A stretch of 64,000 nt of DNA from Alphaproteobacteria bacterium (GCA_021774445.1 JAJFJA010000005.1:1-64000); one strand, 5' to 3'. Shown: positions 17,346-26,740, counted from the stretch's first letter. Translations and numbers: made by a program. The notes: generated from the sequence alone by a model not told the origin.

Positions 17346-18644
17346 CTAGGCGGAGTTGAACTCATTCCACTTGGAGAAGAGGAAGTCGGCCTCGTCCATC
17401 AGGTTGTTCCAGACCGCAACTTGAGCAAAGCGATCTTCATAGGAACCACCATCCCGCATCTCGCCCGCCTGGTTGGTAACTTCCCCAGTCGGGCTGGTGA
17501 TGACGTCTGAAGCCTCCCTGCCACCGTAGAAGAAACCCCACTCGTTGTCGGACAAGAAGCTCTGAGCCGTCTCCGGAACCGAGATGTAGTAGCCCTGTTT
17601 GGCGATAAAGCCGCCCATCCACCCGGAGAGATACCAGTTGAGGTACTCGTAAGCGGCGTCGAGTTTCAGGCCGTCGAGATGGGACATCAGTGCGAGGCCG
17701 TTACCCCAACCGCGGAGGCCCTCTTTCAGATGCACATATTCGACATTTTTGCCTTGCGATCGGACCGCTGTCACGGCCGGTGACCACATCGACTGGATCA
17801 CAACCTCGCCCGCGGCCATCAGGTTCACGGACTCATCGAACGAGTTCCACAGCGCGCGCCAGTGGCCGGCTCGCTTGAGCTCAATCAACTTGTCAATGGT
17901 CGCCCCGATTTCTTCCCTAGTCGGGTTGCCGCGGTCGCCATAGGTCTGGAACCCGGCCGCCTCCATCGCCATGATGGCGTCCATGATACCAATGGTTGGG
18001 ATGTTCTGGATGGCAGCTTTACCGGCAAACTCCGGGTTAAACAGCTCGGCCCAACTTTCGATCGGACGGCCGATAAGGTCGGGACGAATACCTAGCGTAT
18101 CGGCGTTATAGACACCAGGCATGAAGGTCGCCCAATCCGTCGGTCCGTCGTGGAATGACGTGGCGTCCTTGCTCTCTCGATACATGATTTCGAAGGGGGC
18201 ATCGCCCTCGCGACTGACCTCTTTTCCGGCAAACTTGCCCTCGGTGTAGATTGGCGTGATCTTGTCCCACATATCAATGCGAGAAATGTCAACCGCCTGG
18301 GTCACACCCTGGGGCACGTAGGCCTTGGTCTGCCAGATCTCCGAGTCCGCAACGTCAAGGGCCGTTGGTTCGTTGGTCATACGGTTGATCAAGCCGGTAT
18401 GATCGGTGACCGACATCTCGACCTTGAAGCCGAGATCCTCGCTGGCCTGACGGGCAATCTCGATGATCGTCGAGTAGGACATGCCGGTGTGATTGATCGT
18501 TATGTCCTTGATGTTCTGCGCCCAGATCGTCGGCGCACCGATGACGCCGGCGCCAACCGCGAGGCCGCCAGTCGCGGCCGCCCCCTTCAGAACGCTACGA
18601 CGGCTCAATTTCTTGGACATGTGCTTCGCTTGCTTCTTGCTCAT
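17346..18644 (-). CDS. ABC transporter binding protein with Tat signal, second importer
   Basis: 432 aa. The N-terminus has a twin-arginine signal (S-R-R-S-V-L-K-G then a hydrophobic A/G stretch ending I-W-A-Q), so the protein is probably exported folded. The mature part is a PotD/family-1-like two-lobe binding protein. Its C-terminal half closely resembles the signal-less protein at 24612-25787 (shared W-S-P-A-x-T-A, K-Q/R-Q-G-Y-Y and M-R/T-R-D-G-G-S-Y motifs). It lies downstream of hydantoin racemase in one operon, suggesting a hydantoin-, ureide- or imide-type ligand. Confidence 0.85.
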   Translation of the reverse strand: MSKKQAKHMSKKLSRRSVLKGAAATGGLAVGAGVIGAPTIWAQNIKDITINHTGMSYSTIIEIARQASEDLGFKVEMSVTDHTGLINRMTNEPTALDVADSEIWQTKAYVPQGVTQAVDISRIDMWDKITPIYTEGKFAGKEVSREGDAPFEIMYRESKDATSFHDGPTDWATFMPGVYNADTLGIRPDLIGRPIESWAELFNPEFAGKAAIQNIPTIGIMDAIMAMEAAGFQTYGDRGNPTREEIGATIDKLIELKRAGHWRALWNSFDESVNLMAAGEVVIQSMWSPAVTAVRSQGKNVEYVHLKEGLRGWGNGLALMSHLDGLKLDAAYEYLNWYLSGWMGGFIAKQGYYISVPETAQSFLSDNEWGFFYGGREASDVITSPTGEVTNQAGEMRDGGSYEDRFAQVAVWNNLMDEADFLFSKWNEFNSA

Positions 18645-18700
18645 TGGCTATCTTCCTCCTTGCTTTAAGTCCGGGCCCACCCGCTGGTGCGCCAGGCCGC

Positions 18701-19456
18701 TTATTCGGCTGCTGCCGATTTACCGCTTTGACCGAATCTCTCGAAGGCGCCGGCAAAGCGTTTCGTTTCCGGCGGCCGATATGTGAAATGCTTCGACGTG
18801 GTTTTGCCGAGCTCAACGAGCGCTTCGGCCAGTTTAACTGCGCACACAACGCCGTCCAATACCGGTATGCCGAGATCTTTCTCCAGGTCGTCGGCGAACG
18901 CGGCAAAGCCGGCGCAGCCGAGCAGGATGGCCTCAGCATTGTCCTCCTCCATGGCGCGGCGTGCCTCGTCTCGCAGGGCTTGCATCGCGCCATTGGGATC
19001 GCGCTCAATGTCGAGCACGTAGTAGGGTGTTGTGCGCACTGACACGCATTTATGCGAAAAGCCGTAACCGGCGACCATTTCCTCAATCATCGTGCGGATA
19101 CGCGGAATAACCGTCACCACCGAGAAGCGGGCGGCGAGTATCGAGGCGGTGTACAGAGACGCTTCGCCGATCCCGAGAACCGGTCTGGTTGTGGCCTCGC
19201 GAGCGCCCTGCAATCCCGGGTCACCGTAGCAGGCCAGGATATAGGCATCGCAGCCCTCGGCGTCGCCTTTCATGACCTGTTCAATAGTCCCCGGCGCCGC
19301 CATGAATTCATCGTAGTAGGACTCGATACTCTCGGGACCAAAGTCGGGGCTTACACAGACGATTTCCGTCCCAGGCCTGGCGACGGACCGGCCGGCCTCC
19401 CCAATGTTCTTGGTCATCTCTTGAGAGGTATTGGGATTGATGATTTTGATCTTCAT
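18701..19456 (-). CDS. Hydantoin racemase (Asp/Glu racemase superfamily)
   Basis: 251 aa. It begins with the family signature I-N-P-N-T-S (residues 6-11) and has the two catalytic cysteines Cys76 (in A-C-Y-G-D-P-G) and Cys181 (in L-G-C-A-G-F), the positions known for characterised hydantoin racemases. The enzyme interconverts D- and L-5-substituted hydantoins without cofactor. It lies between hyuB (18 bp upstream) and the importer's binding-protein gene, consistent with a hydantoin-utilisation operon. Aryl-malonate decarboxylase-type activity is a less likely alternative. Confidence 0.88.
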   Translation of the reverse strand: MKIKIINPNTSQEMTKNIGEAGRSVARPGTEIVCVSPDFGPESIESYYDEFMAAPGTIEQVMKGDAEGCDAYILACYGDPGLQGAREATTRPVLGIGEASLYTASILAARFSVVTVIPRIRTMIEEMVAGYGFSHKCVSVRTTPYYVLDIERDPNGAMQALRDEARRAMEEDNAEAILLGCAGFAAFADDLEKDLGIPVLDGVVCAVKLAEALVELGKTTSKHFTYRPPETKRFAGAFERFGQSGKSAAAE

Positions 19457-19474
19457 TGTCCGTTGTCCTTCGCC

Positions 19475-21277
19475 TCAGTGCGAACGCTGTTCCCGGCGCA
19501 GTTTCTCGGTCTCTGCCTCATCCAATTCCAGGGATGCGGTGATGACAACCCCAAAATCCGATCGCGCCCGCGCGATGGAGACATAACCATCGCGAACATC
19601 CTCGACGACCCGAATGCTATCACGCTCAAACGGGTCGCCATAGCCGCCGCCGCACGGGCCAACCATGACAATCTTGTCACCGGCCCGCGCCATTTTGTTG
19701 GGTAGTTTGGAGGGCAGCGGCACACTGTTGCCTTGGTTCGGCACGAATATTAGCGCGGATGTGTGACCGTCGGCGCCGCCGTCGAAGCCCCAGGGCGGGT
19801 AGACATGACCCTCGCCCTCGACCGAAACCCCGCCGTTTTCAGTAAACTCAAACTCACGAATGGAGCCGATACCGCCGCGCCATTTACCGGGTGGGCAGAC
19901 GTCGTCGCGCAGTTCGTAGCGATTCACCCGCAAAGGCAGGTGAGATTCTATGTCCTCGATCGGATTGTTTCGAGTGTTGGCGTAGAGCGTATCGACAGCA
20001 TCGAGGCCGTCCTTCCCGAAACGGCCGCCATAGCAGCCTTCGTGGATCTCCATATGCACCCAATGGCTGGTCGCACGAATTCCTGAAAATGAGACAACGT
20101 GAAGGTTGCCGACGCCGGCGCTGATTTGGCGTGGCACGGCCTGGCCAAGAGCCTTCATCAGGGTATCGGCGGCCTGGTTGCCAGAGCAGAAGCGGGCAAT
20201 CGTCGGGGCAGGAAATGTGGGATTTACCAGACTATCCGGCGGTGCGACGATCTTGATCGGCCGCGTCAGGCCTGAGTTCTGCGGAATGTGACCGTGGACC
20301 GCGGTATCGAGAAGAATTGACCGGATGGTCAACCAAACGGCGCAGTCCGTGGTGCCCTTGAGCGGCATGTTGATCGGCCGGTCGGCGACCTGCGGGGCCG
20401 TGCCGGCGAAATCGACGGTAATCGTGTCGCCTGCAACGATCGCAGTGACCTCTATCGGCAGGTCGCGCCGGGCCGGATCTTCACTGTCCTCAAAGCCGTC
20501 AATAAACGTACGGGCATTATAACGGCCGTCGGGCAGGGCGGCGATGGCGTCGCGCATGATCCGCTCTGAATAGTCCATCAGATCTTCATACGCGGCTTCG
20601 ACCGTGGCCAAACCATAACGTTCAATGAGGTCGATGAAGCGGTCGGCACCGATGCGGGCGGCGGCAATTTGGGCCTCCATATCGCCGACGACCAAATCAG
20701 AAGCACGGATATTATCGCGCAGCATCTGCCAGAGAGGGCCGTTTGGGCGCCCGGCGTCGTAAATCTTCAGGGCCTTCATCTGCAGGCCCTCGGCGTAGGC
20801 GTCCATGGCGTCCACAATGCCGCAACTGCCGGGGCTGAGCGCGCCGATGTCGAGGTGGTGCGCCGTCGTTACGGAGAACCCGACGAGGTTTCCAGCAACG
20901 AATACGGGTACGCAAAACGCGACATCGGGGCCATGAGATGCACCGTGATAGGCCGAGTTATGGATGATCACGTCGCCCGGAGCGAGCACGTCGCCTCGCT
21001 CCGCGAATATTTGCAGGATCCCTTCGATGTAGCCAGGAATCGGCCCCGATTGCAGAGGCGTGCTTTGGGGCGTTTCGCATAGTTGCCGCCCGGCAGGGTC
21101 GGTCAGGGCGGCGCCGAAATCCTCGGATTCGCGGATGATGGACGAGTAGGACATGCGCATGAGCTTGTGGCCCATCTCGACCGCGATGTTCTCCATCGCG
21201 CCTTGGATGACACTGGCGGTGACCGGGTCCATTCGGGCGCCGCCGTCGCGTATCTTCAGTGCCGGTTCCGCTGTCAT
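19475..21277 (-). CDS. hyuB: Hydantoinase B / 5-oxoprolinase-type subunit
   Basis: 600 aa, normal for HyuB. It opens with the family pattern M-D-P-V-T-A-S-V-I-Q-G-A-M-E-N-I-A-V-E-M and contains N-S-A-Y-H-G-A-S-H-G-P-D, the conserved loop of the hydrolase subunit. With HyuA it forms an ATP-dependent ring-opening enzyme (N-methylhydantoinase, oxoprolinase or carboxylase types exist). It starts 4 bp after hyuA. The exact cyclic amide cannot be read from sequence. Confidence 0.88.
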   Translation of the reverse strand: MTAEPALKIRDGGARMDPVTASVIQGAMENIAVEMGHKLMRMSYSSIIRESEDFGAALTDPAGRQLCETPQSTPLQSGPIPGYIEGILQIFAERGDVLAPGDVIIHNSAYHGASHGPDVAFCVPVFVAGNLVGFSVTTAHHLDIGALSPGSCGIVDAMDAYAEGLQMKALKIYDAGRPNGPLWQMLRDNIRASDLVVGDMEAQIAAARIGADRFIDLIERYGLATVEAAYEDLMDYSERIMRDAIAALPDGRYNARTFIDGFEDSEDPARRDLPIEVTAIVAGDTITVDFAGTAPQVADRPINMPLKGTTDCAVWLTIRSILLDTAVHGHIPQNSGLTRPIKIVAPPDSLVNPTFPAPTIARFCSGNQAADTLMKALGQAVPRQISAGVGNLHVVSFSGIRATSHWVHMEIHEGCYGGRFGKDGLDAVDTLYANTRNNPIEDIESHLPLRVNRYELRDDVCPPGKWRGGIGSIREFEFTENGGVSVEGEGHVYPPWGFDGGADGHTSALIFVPNQGNSVPLPSKLPNKMARAGDKIVMVGPCGGGYGDPFERDSIRVVEDVRDGYVSIARARSDFGVVITASLELDEAETEKLRREQRSH

Positions 21278-21281
21278 CAGC

Positions 21282-23354
21282 CTAATGTCCGCGGCGCAGG
21301 ATCATATTATCGCCGGTCTCAACCGTGGCGAACCAGCCCGGCGGGACAACCGTCGTCGTGTCGGTTTGCACAAATACCGCGGGACCGGGGACCGGCACGT
21401 CCGTGGCAAGCCGTTGGCGCGCGTAGTAGATCGTCTCGAATGTCCGCAATGCTCCATCAATTCGAAAGACGCAGTCTCCGCTGTGCAACCGCGCCGCGGC
21501 GGGTGCGCTGTCACCACGCGGCGACGGAGCGGCGATCTTCGGCATCAAGCCAACACCGGTCATGCGGATATTGACGATCTCGATCTGGCTGTCCGGGAAT
21601 ACATGGCCATATTCAGCTTCATGGCCGGCATGAAATGCCTGCCACACTTCTTCCAGCGTCGCGGCGTCGATGATGCCATCGGGGAACTCTATCCGCAGCT
21701 CATAACCCTGCCCGAGGTAACGCAGATCGCCGGCCCGGCTCAGCCGAATATCCCTGTCAGCGATGCCATCGGCCGCATATTGTCGCCGCAGATCTGCCTC
21801 AAGCGAGGCGAAGTCGCCGGAAAGCTTGGATAGATCGATGGCGCCTTGGACCTGGAATTCGGTCTTTATGGCGTCGTATTTAAGGTCGGTCGTCAGCAGG
21901 CCGGCAGCCGACGTGATGCCTGGATGGGCCGGTACGACAACCTCAGGTATGCCGAGCATATCCGCCACCTCGGCGCCATGGAGAGGCCCGGCGCCGCCAA
22001 AGGCGACAAGGGCGAAATCGCGTGGGTCGAGCCCTTTTTGGACCGTGCGCGAGCGGATCGCGTTGGCCATGTTCGAGTTGAGAATGGTCAATATCCCGGC
22101 GGCCGTTTCGAGCGGGTCGAGGCCGAGTTCGGCCGCCAGACCATCGATGACAGTCCTGGCGGCGGCGCTGTCCAGCGACATATCGCCACCGAGAAAATGA
22201 TCCTTGTCGAGCCGGCCGAGGACAAGATTGGCGTCCGTAACCGTCGGCTTCAGACCACCGTGACCATAGGCCGCGGGTCCGGGACGCGAGCCTGCGCTTT
22301 GCGGTCCGACGCGGAAGGCACCGCCGCGATCAACCCAGGCAATGCTACCGCCGCCGGCGCCAATGGTCTCGATATCGATCATCGGTACCAGCACCGGATA
22401 GCCGCCAATGTAAGTATCGCGCGCCGTTGCCTCGGCGAAACGCCCGTCAATGACGATACCGATGTCCGCGCTCGTGCCGCCCACGTCAAAGGTGATCAGG
22501 CGATCTCGCCCGCCCAGCCCGGCGGCCCAAGCACCACCGAGCACGCCCGCCGCCGGCCCCGAAAGCAGCGTGAGAATGGGTTTCTCGCTCACCAAAGACG
22601 CCGTCGCGGCGCCACCGTGAGAGCCCATAATATGAAGATCGGCATCGAGATTCGCCGCGCTCAGGCCGGCCTCGAAATTGGCCACATAGTCACGCACCTT
22701 GGGACCGATGAAGGCGTTCATCGCAGCGGTAGTAAACCTTTCGAATTCGCGGAATTGCGGCGCGACCTGGGCGGAAGACGTGACGAAGCATTCTGGGTAT
22801 TCTTCTTCAATGATCTGCTTCGCCCGATCCTCATGGGATGGATCAATATACGAAAACAGGAAGCAGACCGCCGCGGCCTCAATCCCTTCCGCCTTGAATT
22901 CGCGGGCGATCTCTCGAACCGCTTGCTCATCCAGGGGCTGCAACACCTCGCCCTTGGGCGGGGCGATGCGGCCACCGACAACCCGGCGGTGCCGGCGGCG
23001 GGCCAGCGGACGCGCTTGCCACGGAATATCCTGCATGATGGAGTAGTTCAGCGGACGCTGGTGACGCCCGATGTGCAAGATGTCCCGATAACCCTCGTTG
23101 GTCACGATACCGGTTTTCGCGCCATCGAATTCGAGCACGGCGTTGGTGGCGATCGTGGTGCCATGCAGGACGTGGTCGACAACACCGGGGTCGATGTTCA
23201 GCCGCGCGCATAGGGTCTTGATACCCGCAATGGCGCCAATCGACGGATCTTCAAGGGTTGTCGGCACCTTATTGATGACGGTCTGGTTCGAACTGGTGTC
23301 CGTGTAGACGAGGTCGGTGAAGGTGCCGCCGACATCAACGCCGATGAGTCGCAT
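21282..23354 (-). CDS. hyuA: Hydantoinase A / N-methylhydantoinase A subunit
   Basis: 690 aa. An actin-like ATPase fold begins G-V-D-V-G-G-T-F-T-D (residues ~5-14), followed by H-G-T-T-I-A-T-N-A and further phosphate motifs (T-F-D-V-G-G-T-S-A-D, G-G-A-G-P-L-H-G). ATG 23354 follows GGGAGGACGG; a longer frame to 23393 lacks such support. First gene of the hyuA-hyuB-racemase-importer operon and divergent from the GntR-type regulator at 23549 with a palindrome between them. Confidence 0.88.
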   Translation of the reverse strand: MRLIGVDVGGTFTDLVYTDTSSNQTVINKVPTTLEDPSIGAIAGIKTLCARLNIDPGVVDHVLHGTTIATNAVLEFDGAKTGIVTNEGYRDILHIGRHQRPLNYSIMQDIPWQARPLARRRHRRVVGGRIAPPKGEVLQPLDEQAVREIAREFKAEGIEAAAVCFLFSYIDPSHEDRAKQIIEEEYPECFVTSSAQVAPQFREFERFTTAAMNAFIGPKVRDYVANFEAGLSAANLDADLHIMGSHGGAATASLVSEKPILTLLSGPAAGVLGGAWAAGLGGRDRLITFDVGGTSADIGIVIDGRFAEATARDTYIGGYPVLVPMIDIETIGAGGGSIAWVDRGGAFRVGPQSAGSRPGPAAYGHGGLKPTVTDANLVLGRLDKDHFLGGDMSLDSAAARTVIDGLAAELGLDPLETAAGILTILNSNMANAIRSRTVQKGLDPRDFALVAFGGAGPLHGAEVADMLGIPEVVVPAHPGITSAAGLLTTDLKYDAIKTEFQVQGAIDLSKLSGDFASLEADLRRQYAADGIADRDIRLSRAGDLRYLGQGYELRIEFPDGIIDAATLEEVWQAFHAGHEAEYGHVFPDSQIEIVNIRMTGVGLMPKIAAPSPRGDSAPAAARLHSGDCVFRIDGALRTFETIYYARQRLATDVPVPGPAVFVQTDTTTVVPPGWFATVETGDNMILRRGH

Positions 23355-23448
23355 CCAACCGTCCTCCCGTCGCAGAGGGCCACATTGGGCCACCCCGTCT
23401 TTTTACGTCTTCAGGGTATCTCAAGCGCTTTTCGTATTCAATATGATC

Positions 23449-23465
23449 TTACAAGCCAATTGTAA
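23449..23465. promoter_or_regulatory. Candidate GntR operator between divergent hyuA and gntR-type genes
   Basis: TTACAA-GCCAA-TTGTAA is a perfect 6-5-6 inverted repeat, located in the AT-rich stretch of the 194-bp divergent region. GntR/FCD regulators typically bind short palindromes of this size, often T-rich half-sites. Its position would let one regulator control both directions. Assignment is by position only. Confidence 0.5.
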
Positions 23466-23548
23466 TGGGTAATATTGTCGGTCTAACATGCGGTTATGCG
23501 CAGTTCTCACGCACTTTGCGTACAGAAGTCGTTTTGTGAGGCCTATCG

Positions 23549-24610
23549 GTGAATACATCTAGGCCAGCAAGCTGGGCCGCAAACAGCCGGCCGCGGGCAG
23601 AAAGCGGTGGTGACGGGACGGCGACCGGCAGCCGGGCACCGCGGCTGTATCAGGTGGCCTGCAATGCGCTGCGCTATCATATTCAGGAGAGACGCCTGCC
23701 ACCCGGGCTGATCTTGCTGGAGGGCCGCATCGCGGATGCCTTCGGAATGAGCCGAGCACCGGTCCGGCGCGCCCTGGCGTTGCTGTGCGAAGAGGGGCTG
23801 ATCCATCGATATGATGGGCGCGGCTATTTGGTGGGCCCGCCGTCGCCAGATGTCATACCGCTAAATGGCGGCCTCCAAGATTTTGGACTGGCGTTGCCGA
23901 AACTCGTGGCTCAGAGCATCGGCAGCTTCACTTGGGAGCGGATTTACGCGGAAGTCGAAACGCAAGTCGTCACCTGTATCCCGTTCGGCACCTATCGTGT
24001 TCTTGAATCCGGCATTTGCGACCATTACGGCGTGAGCCGCACCGTGGCGCGGGAAGTACTGAGCCGCCTGCGCGACCGAGCGTTGATCGAAAAGGACCGT
24101 CACTCCCATTGGATTGCCGGACCGCTGACGTCGCGCGCCATGACGGAACATTTCGAGATGCGGCAGCTCTTGGAGCCGGCCGCCCTGTTGGCCGTAGCCG
24201 ACAACATTGACCGCAGCAAGCTGATCGGCATGCGCGACCGGCTGGCGGCGGCGGAAGCCGACTTGGGAAGCGTCACGCCGAGCTTGATGGACGAATTCGA
24301 GGAAGACCTTCATGTCACCTGTCTGCTGAAAGCGGAGAACCAGCGTCTGGTTGCAACTATCGTTCAGAGCCAGCTGCCGTTCGTGACCAACAGTCTGTTT
24401 CGAAAGTTCGTCGGTGTTGAGGCAAGCAGTTCCATGTTGCCGGAGCACCGCCTGATCTTCGAACACCTGATCATGGCCGCCCCGCGGGCGGCGGCGGCGA
24501 GCTTGCATGCTCATCTCGAGGCGGCGCAGTCGCGCACCAAAGCCCGTCTGAAAGTCCTGGCGCTGTTCCCCGAACCTGAAATGACGCCCTATCTGGACCG
24601 GGTCCATTAG
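23549..24610 (+). CDS. GntR/FCD-family regulator with two winged-helix domains
   Basis: 353 aa from GTG 23549 (GTGAGG ribosome site). An N-terminal tail of ~30 residues leads into a first GntR-type winged helix (A-D-A-F-G-M-S-R-A-P-V-R-R-A-L, ~residues 33-95). A second one follows (C-D-H-Y-G-V-S-R-T-V-A-R-E-V-L, ~residues 128-190), then the FCD ligand domain (E-H-F-E-M-R-Q-L-L-E-P-A, ~195-340). FCD regulators normally have one HTH and ~230 residues, so this is enlarged. The next gene begins one base after its stop, a strong sign that the two act together. Confidence 0.82.
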   Translation: MNTSRPASWAANSRPRAESGGDGTATGSRAPRLYQVACNALRYHIQERRLPPGLILLEGRIADAFGMSRAPVRRALALLCEEGLIHRYDGRGYLVGPPSPDVIPLNGGLQDFGLALPKLVAQSIGSFTWERIYAEVETQVVTCIPFGTYRVLESGICDHYGVSRTVAREVLSRLRDRALIEKDRHSHWIAGPLTSRAMTEHFEMRQLLEPAALLAVADNIDRSKLIGMRDRLAAAEADLGSVTPSLMDEFEEDLHVTCLLKAENQRLVATIVQSQLPFVTNSLFRKFVGVEASSSMLPEHRLIFEHLIMAAPRAAAASLHAHLEAAQSRTKARLKVLALFPEPEMTPYLDRVH

Positions 24611-24611
24611 G

Positions 24612-25787
24612 ATGTCAGGATCTGACACAACCTTGCGCGTTCTCGGCACCAGGGAAACCCTGCTGGAGCCGATTCGCCGTCAGGCGGAGCGGGACCTCGG
24701 GTTCAGGATCGAATATGAGATCGCGGACGGAACCACTGCGATGAGAAAGGCGGTCATCAGTCCCGGCGCCTATGATGTCTGTCACCACTGGCACCCGATC
24801 GAACTGGCATGGACGGCACGTTCGGTGCAGGCGATCGAGGTCGAACGTATCGCGCTGTGGAACGAAATCGGTGACCTGGCAAAGACCGGACGCTTCAACG
24901 GCGTCGGAGATATCGGCCAGGGAGCGGTCCCGGTGCGCAGCCTGTATGTGCAACCGAATGGCGAGTTGGGAGCGGCGCCGACGGGACAAATTAGCTCGCT
25001 GCCGACCGTGCACAATGTCGACTCGTTCGGCTATGACCCGGCCATTACCAAGGACATGGGCCCGGACGAGCCGGAGAGTTGGTCGTGGCTGCTCGACGAC
25101 CGCTGGCGCGGCAAAGTCGCCTTACTCGGCGAGCCGGCAATCGGCTCCATCGACGCGGCGCTGGCCGCTCGGTCAAGCGGTCTGGCGACGTTCGAGGACA
25201 TCGGCAATATGTCGCTGCAGGAAATCGACATGCTGGTTGATATTCTGATCCAGAAAAAGAAAGCCGGCTTGTTCGCCGGGTTCTGGAACATTCGGCCGGA
25301 ATCAGTGCGGCTCATGGACCGCCGCGAAGTGGTCATCGAAAGTATCTGGTCTCCAGCAATCACAGCGCTGCGTGCCAAGGGCAAGAAAATAACCTGCGCC
25401 GCGCCAATCGAGGGCTACCGCGGGTGGCAATGCGGAATGTGGTTGTCCGCTCGCACCCAGGGGGCACAACTCGATACCAGCTACGCCTACCTCAACTGGT
25501 GGCTCACAGGTTGGGCGGGGGCCGTCATGGCGCGACAGGGCTACTACATGTCCGCACTGCAGCCGACAAAGCAGCATTTGTCATCGGACGAGTGGGGCTA
25601 TTGGTACGAAGGCAAACCGGCACGGGACAACATGGCCGATCCGGATGGGGAAATCGTCGTGTGGGCCGGTGAAACCCGCGATGGCGGTTCCTACTGGCAA
25701 CGTATGAGCAACATCGCTGTTTGGAATTCGACGATGGATGAGCACAACTATCTCGTGCGCCGGTGGAACGAATTCCTGCACGCTTAG
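24612..25787 (+). CDS. Signal-less (cytoplasmic) binding-protein paralogue coupled to the GntR gene
   Basis: 391 aa. It is homologous along most of its length to the importer binding protein at 17346-18644: shared E/S-I/M-W-S-P-A-I/V-T-A, L-N-W-W/Y-L, R/K-Q-G-Y-Y and R-D-G-G-S-Y motifs. No signal peptide exists: the N-terminus is polar (M-S-G-S-D-T-T-L-R-V), and an in-frame TGA at 24582 excludes an upstream export start. It begins one base after the GntR stop. The protein should therefore stay in the cytosol, perhaps as a sensor or ligand reservoir for the regulator rather than as a transport component. A functional assignment is inference. Confidence 0.8.
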   Translation: MSGSDTTLRVLGTRETLLEPIRRQAERDLGFRIEYEIADGTTAMRKAVISPGAYDVCHHWHPIELAWTARSVQAIEVERIALWNEIGDLAKTGRFNGVGDIGQGAVPVRSLYVQPNGELGAAPTGQISSLPTVHNVDSFGYDPAITKDMGPDEPESWSWLLDDRWRGKVALLGEPAIGSIDAALAARSSGLATFEDIGNMSLQEIDMLVDILIQKKKAGLFAGFWNIRPESVRLMDRREVVIESIWSPAITALRAKGKKITCAAPIEGYRGWQCGMWLSARTQGAQLDTSYAYLNWWLTGWAGAVMARQGYYMSALQPTKQHLSSDEWGYWYEGKPARDNMADPDGEIVVWAGETRDGGSYWQRMSNIAVWNSTMDEHNYLVRRWNEFLHA

Positions 25788-25837
25788 GTTAACAAACAGG
25801 TGCGCAGGGCTGCGTACCGCCAAGAGGGAGCGAGACT

Positions 25838-26719
25838 ATGGCGAAAGATATCCGTTGTGCGTTCGGCATCGACATCGATGCGGTAGCCGGTTGGCTGGGG
25901 TCTTATGGGGGCGAGGACTCACCACTGGATATTTCGCGAGGAATGTTTTCGGGCGAGGTCGGTACCCCGCGCCTTGTCGAGCTGTTCCGTCGGTTCGGCA
26001 TCGAGACGACCTGGTTCATTCCGGGCCACTCAATGGAGACCTTTCCGAAGCAAGTCGAGGAGATCGTCGCCGCCGGCCATGAGATCGGTATTCACGGGTA
26101 CTCCCACGAGAATCCCATCGCCATGACACCGCAACAAGAAGAGGATGTGCTCGAGCATTGCATCGCAACGGCGACGAAGTTCACCGGCAAGCGGCCGACC
26201 GGTTACGTCGCGCCGTGGTGGGAATTCAGCCCAATCACCAACGAGCTGCTGCTGAAGAAAGGTTTTAAGTACGATCACAGCCTGATGCACAAGGACTTCG
26301 AGCCGCATTATGTGCGGGTCGGCGACAGCTGGACGAAGATCGACTATTCGAAGAGTGCGGCGGAGTGGATGAAGCCGCTGGAGCGGGGGCAGGAGACGGA
26401 CCTGATAGAGATTCCGGCCAGTTGGTATCTCGATGACCTGCCGCCGATGATGTTCATCAAGGCTGCGCCGAACAGCCATGGGTTCGTTAATCCGAGGCAT
26501 CTCGAAGAGATATGGCGCGATCAGTTCGATTGGGTCTATCGGGAGATGGATTATGCGGTGTTCACCATGACCATCCATCCGGATGTTTCGGGGCGCCCTC
26601 AGGTCCTGATGATGCTCGAACGGCTGTACAACCACATGATCAGCCATCCCGGCGTGAGTTTTTCGACCTTCGATGCCATTGCGGATGATTTCTCAGCTCG
26701 TTCGCCACGGCAAAAGTAA
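25838..26719 (+). CDS. NodB-fold polysaccharide deacetylase-family protein (HpPgdA / cyclic-imidase type)
   Basis: 293 aa. The metal ligands Asp14 (G-I-D-I-D), His86 and His90 (H-G-Y-S-H) fall at the positions known for the Helicobacter pylori PgdA-type enzyme, and the opening [15 protein letters not shown] is characteristic. It has no signal peptide, so a cytosolic small-molecule role is favoured. Relatives in this clade include cyclic imide hydrolases and PuuE-type allantoinase, which fits the neighbouring hydantoinase, asparaginase and carbamoylase genes. GGGAG ribosome site upstream. Confidence 0.82.
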   Translation: MAKDIRCAFGIDIDAVAGWLGSYGGEDSPLDISRGMFSGEVGTPRLVELFRRFGIETTWFIPGHSMETFPKQVEEIVAAGHEIGIHGYSHENPIAMTPQQEEDVLEHCIATATKFTGKRPTGYVAPWWEFSPITNELLLKKGFKYDHSLMHKDFEPHYVRVGDSWTKIDYSKSAAEWMKPLERGQETDLIEIPASWYLDDLPPMMFIKAAPNSHGFVNPRHLEEIWRDQFDWVYREMDYAVFTMTIHPDVSGRPQVLMMLERLYNHMISHPGVSFSTFDAIADDFSARSPRQK

Positions 26720-26740
26720 GCTTGAAGAAGGAGCCCCGAC

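Noticed and set aside
21846..23213. 455-aa frame antisense to hyuA (and similar long antisense frames at 4549-5484, 26892-28010, 36900-37991, 40111-41436, 42951-44498, 53857-54876)
   Set aside because: All are shadows of high-GC coding genes: composition is Arg/Gly/His-rich, they lack ribosome sites and have no recognisable domains.
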